NCBI GenBank assembly: GCA_021636625.1
Contig: JAJWLX010000002.1
Coordinates: 1-64,000, forward strand
DNA: 64,000 nucleotides
Direction of reading: 5' to 3'
Origin: Prevotella sp.
GTDB lineage: Bacteria > Bacteroidota > Bacteroidia > Bacteroidales > Bacteroidaceae
Shown: piece after piece, positions 58,948-64,000 of the stretch
Layout: every line of letters starts with the position of its first letter
Position numbering within the stretch: position 1 is the stretch's first letter
The notes under the pieces: model-generated
Told to the model about the DNA's origin: nothing
The model's database searches: none
What the model saw: only the letters and a program-made list of their open reading frames with translations
Program-made: the position numbers and the translations under genes

Positions 58948-60099
58948 ATGAATAAATCATCAAAGTTATCAATCATCCCGGTGATGCTCTGTTTCTTCGC
59001 CATGGGATTTGTAGATTTGGTAGGTATAGCCTCCAACTACGTAAAGGAAGATCTCAACCTCAATGATGCAACAGCCAATCTGTTCCCATCGCTGGTATTC
59101 TTCTGGTTTCTCATCTTCTCGGTTCCTACGGGAATCCTGATGAATAAGATAGGTAGAAAGAAGACAGTACTCCTGTCTTTGCTCGTTACCGTTATCTCAC
59201 TCCTTTTGCCCATCTTTGGCGAAAACTTTGAACTGATGCTCGTGTCGTTCTCATTGCTCGGCATCGGAAATGCCTTGATGCAGACATCCCTGAACCCTCT
59301 GGTTTCGGTGGTGACATCAGGTCAGAACCTGGCATCCACATTGACTTTCGGTCAGTTTGTCAAGGCGATAGCTTCCTTCCTGGCTCCATACATCGCTATG
59401 TGGGGCGCCATGGCAAGCATTCCTACCTTTGGTTTAGGCTGGAGAATTCTCTTCCCAATCTATATGGTTATCGGAATCGCAGCTACCTTCTTCCTGGCTG
59501 GTACACCTATCGAGGAGGAGAAGAACGAGGGTAAGGCTTCCGGCTTTGGCGAGTGCTTTAAGTTGCTCGGCAAACCTATCGTGCTGCTTTCCTTCATCGG
59601 TATCATGTGCCATGTAGGCATTGATGTAGGTACCAATACCACAGCTCCTAAAATTCTGATGGAGCGTCTGGGATGGACGCTGAACGAGGCTGCCTTCGCT
59701 ACATCGCTCTACTTCATCTTCCGTACCATCGGATGTTTCACCGGTACTGTTTTCCTCCGCATGATGAAGACCCGCACTTTCTTCGTTATCAGCGTAGTGA
59801 TGATGGCTCTGAGTATGATAGGCATGTGGGTAGGCGAGAGCAAGATGATGCTTTATATCGCCATCGCCCTGGTGGGATATGGCAACTCTAACGTGTTCTC
59901 CATGATTTTCTCTCAGGCACTTCTAGCTATGCCTGATAAGAAGAACGAGGTGAGTGGCCTGATGATCATGGGACTCTTCGGTGGTACCGTCTTCCCTTTG
60001 ATTATGGGCTTTGCCAGTGATGCTATCGGTCAGGCTGGTGCTGTGGCTGTCATGGCTGTGGGAGTCGCTTATCTCTTCACTTATATCCGCAAGTTATAA
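58948..60099 (+). CDS. MFS sugar transporter (FucP/GlcP-like), likely fructose
   Basis: 383 residues from ATG 58948 (MNKSSKLSIIPVMLCFFAMGFVDLVGIASNYVKED). The open frame extends to 58858 but covers the operator and promoter. About 12 membrane helices are visible, with the MFS loop GILMNKIGRKKTVLLSLLV. The sequence resembles the fucose/glucose-galactose permease group of Bacteroidota, which includes the fructose transporter of fructan loci. The downstream fructokinase (47 bp) and the shared operator with GH32 support fructose. The substrate is inference. Confidence 0.85.
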   Translation: MNKSSKLSIIPVMLCFFAMGFVDLVGIASNYVKEDLNLNDATANLFPSLVFFWFLIFSVPTGILMNKIGRKKTVLLSLLVTVISLLLPIFGENFELMLVSFSLLGIGNALMQTSLNPLVSVVTSGQNLASTLTFGQFVKAIASFLAPYIAMWGAMASIPTFGLGWRILFPIYMVIGIAATFFLAGTPIEEEKNEGKASGFGECFKLLGKPIVLLSFIGIMCHVGIDVGTNTTAPKILMERLGWTLNEAAFATSLYFIFRTIGCFTGTVFLRMMKTRTFFVISVVMMALSMIGMWVGESKMMLYIAIALVGYGNSNVFSMIFSQALLAMPDKKNEVSGLMIMGLFGGTVFPLIMGFASDAIGQAGAVAVMAVGVAYLFTYIRKL

Positions 60100-60146
60100 T
60101 ATAAATCATCCGCAATCGTTTATATCGTATATAATAAGGTGTAATT

Positions 60147-61037
60147 ATGGAAACAAAGAATTTAAATACAAAATATTGTGTAGGTTTGGGCGAAATCCTC
60201 TTTGATGTTCTCCCTAGTGGTTCTCAACTCGGCGGTGCTCCTGCCAACTTCGCTTACCACGCAGGTCAGCATGGTTTGCATTCTGTAGCTGTCAGTGCTG
60301 TGGGCAAGGATGCCCTGGGCGATACAGCTCTCCGCCTGCTCGATGAGAAGAAGTTGAAGTATGTAATGCCTGAGGTAGATTATCCTACCGGTACTGTTCA
60401 GGTGCAGCTTGATAAGGAGGGCGTTCCTACTTACGATATCAAGCAGGGTGTGGCTTGGGATAATATCCCATTCACCGATGATATCAAGGAAATTGCTGCC
60501 AATGCTGGAGCCGTATGCTGGGGCTCTCTGGCTCAGCGCAGTGAGGTTAGCCGCAAGACCATCTATCAGTTCCTCGACCATACTCCAGAGGATTGTCTGA
60601 AGATTTTCGACATCAATCTCCGTCAGAACTTCTATACTCCAGAGGTGATTACCGAGAGCTTGAAGCGCTGCAATGTGTTGAAGATTAACGATGAGGAGTT
60701 GATTACCATCGGACGTCTCTTCGGTTATCCAGGTTTGGATATCGAGAACAAGTGCTGGCTGATTCTCGGCAAGTATAATCTCGATATGCTCGTGCTGACC
60801 TGCGGTGTAAACGGCAGCTATGTCTTTGCTCCGGGTGTGAAGTCATTCCAGGAGACTCCAAAGGTTGAGGTGGCTGATACCGTAGGTGCAGGCGATAGCT
60901 TCACCGGTACTTTCTGTGCCAGCATTCTGAAGGGTAAGAGCATCCAGGAGGCACACGAGCTTGCCGTTAAGGTAAGTGCATACGTTTGTACCCAGAATGG
61001 TGCAATGCCTCAGATTCCTGAGGAATATACATTGTAA
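60147..61037 (+). CDS. Fructokinase (PfkB family carbohydrate kinase)
   Basis: 296 residues. Substrate-side motif GEILFDVLPSGSQLGGAPANFAYHAGQHG (ribokinase-like GGAPANFA) and the C-terminal ATP/anion-hole motif VADTVGAGDSFTGTF with catalytic Asp in GAGD. It phosphorylates fructose for glycolysis. It is second in the operon with the MFS transporter and ends in a strong terminator. It corresponds in context to the fructokinase of Bacteroides fructan loci. No signal peptide is present, as expected for the cytoplasm. Confidence 0.9.
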   Translation: METKNLNTKYCVGLGEILFDVLPSGSQLGGAPANFAYHAGQHGLHSVAVSAVGKDALGDTALRLLDEKKLKYVMPEVDYPTGTVQVQLDKEGVPTYDIKQGVAWDNIPFTDDIKEIAANAGAVCWGSLAQRSEVSRKTIYQFLDHTPEDCLKIFDINLRQNFYTPEVITESLKRCNVLKINDEELITIGRLFGYPGLDIENKCWLILGKYNLDMLVLTCGVNGSYVFAPGVKSFQETPKVEVADTVGAGDSFTGTFCASILKGKSIQEAHELAVKVSAYVCTQNGAMPQIPEEYTL

Positions 61038-61122
61038 GGCTCCCCATTTGGTCAGTAAGTATTAGATTTGAATTGTTGGTTTTTAGTGAATAGTTGATAT
61101 ATAGGTTTAATGTTGATTGATT

Positions 61123-61168
61123 AGCTGCTATCTGCTTGTGAAGAGTAGATAGCAGCTCTATTTTTTTT
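61123..61168 (+). terminator. Terminator of the MFS-fructokinase operon
   Basis: AGCTGCTATCT (61123-61133) pairs with AGATAGCAGCT (61147-61157), followed by CTA and eight T. Confidence 0.9.
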
Positions 61169-61270
61169 AGGAAAACATGGGATTATGAAAAAGCAGTTTA
61201 TCAGTGAAGAATAATTTAAAGGTAAAAAAGTAAAAAGGTAAAAGGACCTTTAAAAGAAATACAGATAAAG

Positions 61271-61307
61271 AAAAAAGCTCAAGGCCAATGGCCCTGAGCT
61301 TTTTTTA
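61271..61307. terminator. Bidirectional terminator between fructokinase and fumarase
   Basis: AAAAGCTCAAGGCC-AAT-GGCCCTGAGCTTTT has one internal mismatch, with A and T runs on both sides. On the minus strand it ends the fumarase transcript 20 bp after its stop. Confidence 0.9.
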
Positions 61308-61326
61308 TATTATGATGTCTGTATCA

Positions 61327-62985
61327 TTACTTTTGGCATTCCTTGCAAGGAGTCCAAGGCTTCAACTGCTTGAAGAAGTCGTTGCCCTTGTCATCTACGA
61401 GGATGAATGCAGGGAAGTCCTCTACGGTAATCTTCCAGATTGCCTCCATACCAAGCTCTGGGTACTCTACGCACTCGATGCTCTTGATAGAACTCTTAGA
61501 GAGAACGGCAGCTACACCACCGATAGTACCGAGGTAGAAACCACCGTGCTTCTTGCAAGCCTCTGTAACAACATCACCACGGTTACCCTTGGCAATCATT
61601 ACCAAGCTAGCGCCGTGATCCTGGAACTCATCTACGTATGGGTCCATACGGTTGGCTGTGGTAGGTCCCATAGAGCCACATGGATAACCCTCTGGAGTCT
61701 TGGCTGGTCCAGCATAGAGGATAGGGTGGTTCTTGAAGTACTCTGGCATCTCCTCGCCAGCATCCAAGCGAGCCTTAAGCTTGGCATGAGCGATGTCACG
61801 AGCCACGATGATGGTACCCTTCAAATTAACACGGGTGCTTACAGGATACTTGCTCAACTCGGCACGAACTGCGTCGATACCCTTGTCGAGGTCGATCTCG
61901 ATACCCTTGGTACCCTCACCTGGGTTGCGGAGCTCCTCAGGAATCAATTCTGTTGGGTTCTCATCCATCTTCTCCAACCAGATACCGTCCTTGTTGATCT
62001 TAGCCTTGATGTTGCGGTCGGCAGAGCAGCTTACACCCATACCGATAGGGCAGCTTGCGCCGTGACGAGGCAAACGGATGACACGGATATCGTGAGCCAG
62101 ATACTTACCGCCAAACTGTGCACCCAAACCAATCTTGTGAGCCTCTTCGAGGAGCTTGTTCTCCAAGTCGATGTCACGGAAGGCACGACCAGTCTCATCA
62201 CCTGTTGTAGGCAACTCGTCGTAGTACTTGATAGAAGCCAACTTCACGGTAAGGAGGTTCTTCTCAGCAGAAGTACCACCGATAACGAAGGCGATATGGT
62301 AAGGAGGACATGCAGCTGTACCCAGACTCTTCATCTTCTCTACGAGGAATGGGAGCAGTGTGCCCTCGTTCTGGATAGTAGCCTTGGTCATAGGGTAGAA
62401 GTAGGTCTTGTTGGCAGAGCCACCACCTTTAGCTACCATCACGAAGCGGTACTCGTCGCCCTCTGTAGCCTCGATGTCAATCTGGGCAGGCAGGTTGCAA
62501 CGGGTATTCACCTCATCATACATATTGAGAGGAGCGTTCTGAGAATAGCGGAGGTTGTCCTGTGTAAAGGTGTTGTAAACACCCAGGCTCAAAGCCTCTT
62601 CGTCCTCGAAGTCTGTCCATACACGCTGACCCTTCTCACCGTGGATGATAGCAGTACCTGTATCCTGGCAGAATGGGAGAATGCCCTTAACGGCAGTCTC
62701 TGCATTGCGGAGGAACTGGAGTGCTACATACTTGTCGTTCTCAGAAGCCTCTGGGTCGCTGAGAATCTTAGCCACCTGGAGGTTGTGCTCACGACGGAGT
62801 TTGAACTCTACGTCGTGGAAACCCTGCTGTGCCAGCAAAGTAAGAGCTTCCTTAGAAACCTTGAGGATAGTCTTACCCTCGAACTCTGCTGTGCTTACGC
62901 CTTCCTTAGAGATAAGGCGATACTCTGTCTTGTCCTCTCCAAGCTGAAACATTGGAGCGTACTTGAAATCAGAAATGTTTGCCAT
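61327..62985 (-). CDS. fum: Class I fumarate hydratase ([4Fe-4S], oxygen-sensitive)
   Basis: 552 residues. The N-terminal alpha-domain (LPFCQDTGTAIIHGEKGQRVWTDF; NTRCNLPAQIDIEATEGDEYRFVMVAKGGGSANKT) and the C-terminal beta-domain (GTIIVARDIAHAKLKARLDAGEEMPEYFKNHPILYAGPAK; GSMGPTTANRMDPYVDEF) are the two halves of Fum class I. Cysteines in CQDTG, ACPP and SCPIGMG regions are placed to bind the cluster. It interconverts fumarate and malate in the reductive succinate pathway, which fits the nearby aspA and aspC. A 573-residue plus-strand frame over the same DNA is a shadow. Confidence 0.95.
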   Translation of the reverse strand: MANISDFKYAPMFQLGEDKTEYRLISKEGVSTAEFEGKTILKVSKEALTLLAQQGFHDVEFKLRREHNLQVAKILSDPEASENDKYVALQFLRNAETAVKGILPFCQDTGTAIIHGEKGQRVWTDFEDEEALSLGVYNTFTQDNLRYSQNAPLNMYDEVNTRCNLPAQIDIEATEGDEYRFVMVAKGGGSANKTYFYPMTKATIQNEGTLLPFLVEKMKSLGTAACPPYHIAFVIGGTSAEKNLLTVKLASIKYYDELPTTGDETGRAFRDIDLENKLLEEAHKIGLGAQFGGKYLAHDIRVIRLPRHGASCPIGMGVSCSADRNIKAKINKDGIWLEKMDENPTELIPEELRNPGEGTKGIEIDLDKGIDAVRAELSKYPVSTRVNLKGTIIVARDIAHAKLKARLDAGEEMPEYFKNHPILYAGPAKTPEGYPCGSMGPTTANRMDPYVDEFQDHGASLVMIAKGNRGDVVTEACKKHGGFYLGTIGGVAAVLSKSSIKSIECVEYPELGMEAIWKITVEDFPAFILVDDKGNDFFKQLKPWTPCKECQK

Positions 62986-63022
62986 AACTACGTTTTTGTA
63001 TATTTATAAGTTATTTATAATG

Positions 63023-63075
63023 TTTATGTATATTCTATCTTTTATGTATATTCTATCTTTTATGTATATTCTTTC
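63023..63075. repeat. 18-bp tandem repeat (three copies) upstream of fumarase
   Basis: The word TTTATGTATATTCTATCT repeats with an 18-bp step (TATG at 63025, 63043 and 63061); the last copy ends in TTTC. It lies in the 114-bp gap between the fumarase start and the next gene's stop, so it is within the likely fumarase promoter. No TAnnTTTG box was found there. Confidence 0.85.
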
Positions 63076-63099
63076 ATTGAAGAAGGGGGCTGACGAACC

Positions 63100-64000
63100 T
63101 TAGTTCTCATATTCCACTTCCTTGTCGAGGTTGTCCACGAAGTTTCTGAATACTTCTTCCTCCACATCTCCCATCGCATACTCCTTCTCCGCATCCTTCT
63201 TGATTTCCGCAATCCAGGAGCGGCGGGCACGGATATAGTCTTCGTGAATGCGGTTGGCATCTTCCAGCGTAATCTCAGAGATTCCGTAGTAATCGCAGAT
63301 CACGCTGTAGGTCCATGCCCACTGATATTCACGATAGTTGTTGTTGATCTCCTCGAAGCGATCCAGCAGCTGCTGGATGGTCTCGATGTTGCCTTCTCTC
63401 ATATCCTTCACGATGCGCTCTTCCTCGCTTACCGGAAGCAGGAGTCCTGAGAGGTCATCCCAGTCGCCCACGCCTGTCTGGGTAGATGGAGGGGTGATGG
63501 CAGGATCCCTTTTCAGCACTCGCTTCAGCACGGCACCCATATAGATTCTCAGGGCGATGTCGTAGTATTTGATGCCCTTGTGGAGCGATGAAGCAGGAAT
63601 GATGTACTCGTGATAGAGATACTGCGATACATTGTCGCCCGTTACCTCGCGGAGACTCTCCAGAATCTTCTTGCCCTTCAGGATTTCGCCCACGGAGAAA
63701 GGAGAGAGCCAGTCGAAGTTCACGATGCTCTTGCGGTTTTCAGGAGCACGGAGATCTCGCTTCGGCCACTTCTTGATGTCGCGGTACAGACCCACGGTGG
63801 TGATGTTTCTGCCTGGGATGAGGAACATCTTGTCGCCATCAGCTATCAGATAGGCGAATGGCAGGTTGCGGGTGTTAGGGTGGTGCATCAGCTTGCCGAA
63901 GCATACTGAGAACGAACCCAGGGTGGCTGGCATCAGCAGGTAGGCACCACTGGCTGTCTTCGAACCACGCTCCAGGGTTCCCCAGTGCATAGGACCCATC
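63100..64000 (-). CDS. DUF4954-like protein, C-terminal part (5' end beyond window)
   Basis: The frame is open to the right edge, so at least 299 C-terminal residues are visible; ATG 63999 is probably internal. The start region (MGPMHWGTLERGSKTASGAYL...GSFSVCFGKLMHHPNT) looks like the end of a left-handed beta-helix. It is followed by YLIADGDKMFLIPGRNITTVGLYRDIKKWPKRDLRA and a helical C-terminus (IQQLLDRFEEINNNYREYQWAWTYSVICDYYGI). I recall this arrangement as DUF4954, a Bacteroidota family related to sugar-nucleotide acyltransferase-type beta-helix proteins. Function unknown. It is upstream of fumarase on the same strand. Confidence 0.65.
   Translation of the reverse strand, partial: MGPMHWGTLERGSKTASGAYLLMPATLGSFSVCFGKLMHHPNTRNLPFAYLIADGDKMFLIPGRNITTVGLYRDIKKWPKRDLRAPENRKSIVNFDWLSPFSVGEILKGKKILESLREVTGDNVSQYLYHEYIIPASSLHKGIKYYDIALRIYMGAVLKRVLKRDPAITPPSTQTGVGDWDDLSGLLLPVSEEERIVKDMREGNIETIQQLLDRFEEINNNYREYQWAWTYSVICDYYGISEITLEDANRIHEDYIRARRSWIAEIKKDAEKEYAMGDVEEEVFRNFVDNLDKEVEYEN

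Noticed and set aside
61288..63009. 573-residue plus-strand open frame, longer than the annotated fumarase
   Set aside because: It is exactly antisense to class I fumarase, whose family motifs are complete. The plus-strand translation has no recognisable domain and a Leu/Val/Thr-rich shadow composition.

Overview
The window looks like chromosome of a gut Prevotella/Segatella (copri-like) bacterium, phylum Bacteroidota. Nearly every transcription unit is preceded by the Bacteroidota -7 element TAnnTTTG, ribosome-binding sites are AT-rich without a Shine-Dalgarno, and the gene content is typical of the group: a hybrid two-component regulator, secreted glycoside hydrolases, TonB-dependent receptors, PorT, a TonB/ExbB/ExbD/ExbD operon, RibBA, class I fumarase and AAA-ATPase/PD-(D/E)XK proteins. 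The identification rests on reading the sequence, not on a search.

1-24.9 kb, plus strand: secreted enzymes for plant hemicellulose side chains. A partial lectin-tailed protein, a GH3 and a thioredoxin-like protein come first. A ~0.7 kb non-coding, near-palindromic element with 22-bp tandem repeats follows, then two non-carbohydrate genes (AlbA_2/RecG-like; AAA-ATPase with PD-(D/E)XK). Next is a tight operon GH97-GH31-GH127-(GH43-CBM6-GH43)-GH95, then a GH43 with a lectin-like tail. Together these would remove alpha-galactose or alpha-glucose, alpha-xylose, alpha- and beta-L-arabinofuranose and L-fucose/L-galactose. That mix fits complex arabinoxylan best; xyloglucan or pectin side chains are alternatives. 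No SusC/SusD pair is visible.

24.9-36.4 kb, mostly minus strand: housekeeping. It holds PorT, a plus-strand 2[4Fe-4S] ferredoxin too short for ordinary ORF cut-offs, the exbB-exbD-exbD-tonB-(PstS-like)-TPR operon, aspartate aminotransferase, and lptF-ribBA. At 36.6 kb a tRNA-Met(CAT) and its terminator sit beside a 122-bp cluster of seven DnaA-box-like 9-mers, a candidate oriC-like site.

36.9-61 kb: AraC regulator, AspA, then a region that reads as a scattered fructan-utilisation regulon. It contains a hybrid two-component regulator with a periplasmic sugar-binding sensor, GH92, a TonB-dependent receptor-like barrel, GH32 fructanase, an MFS sugar transporter and a fructokinase. Four promoters here carry a TGAACGA half-site at exactly 37 or 58 bp from the -7 box (a difference of 21 bp, two helical turns). 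Three drive the receptor, the GH32 and the transporter. The fourth drives no protein, but a C-depleted ~320-nt unit ending in a hairpin, a candidate non-coding RNA or a relic of lost genes. Unrelated genes are interspersed: dinB, an AAA_14/DUF4143 ATPase, a LytTR-TonB receptor-TPR cluster, and a second AAA-ATPase/PD-(D/E)XK gene flanked by coding debris.

61-64 kb, minus strand: class I fumarase and the 3' half of a DUF4954-like gene that runs off the window.
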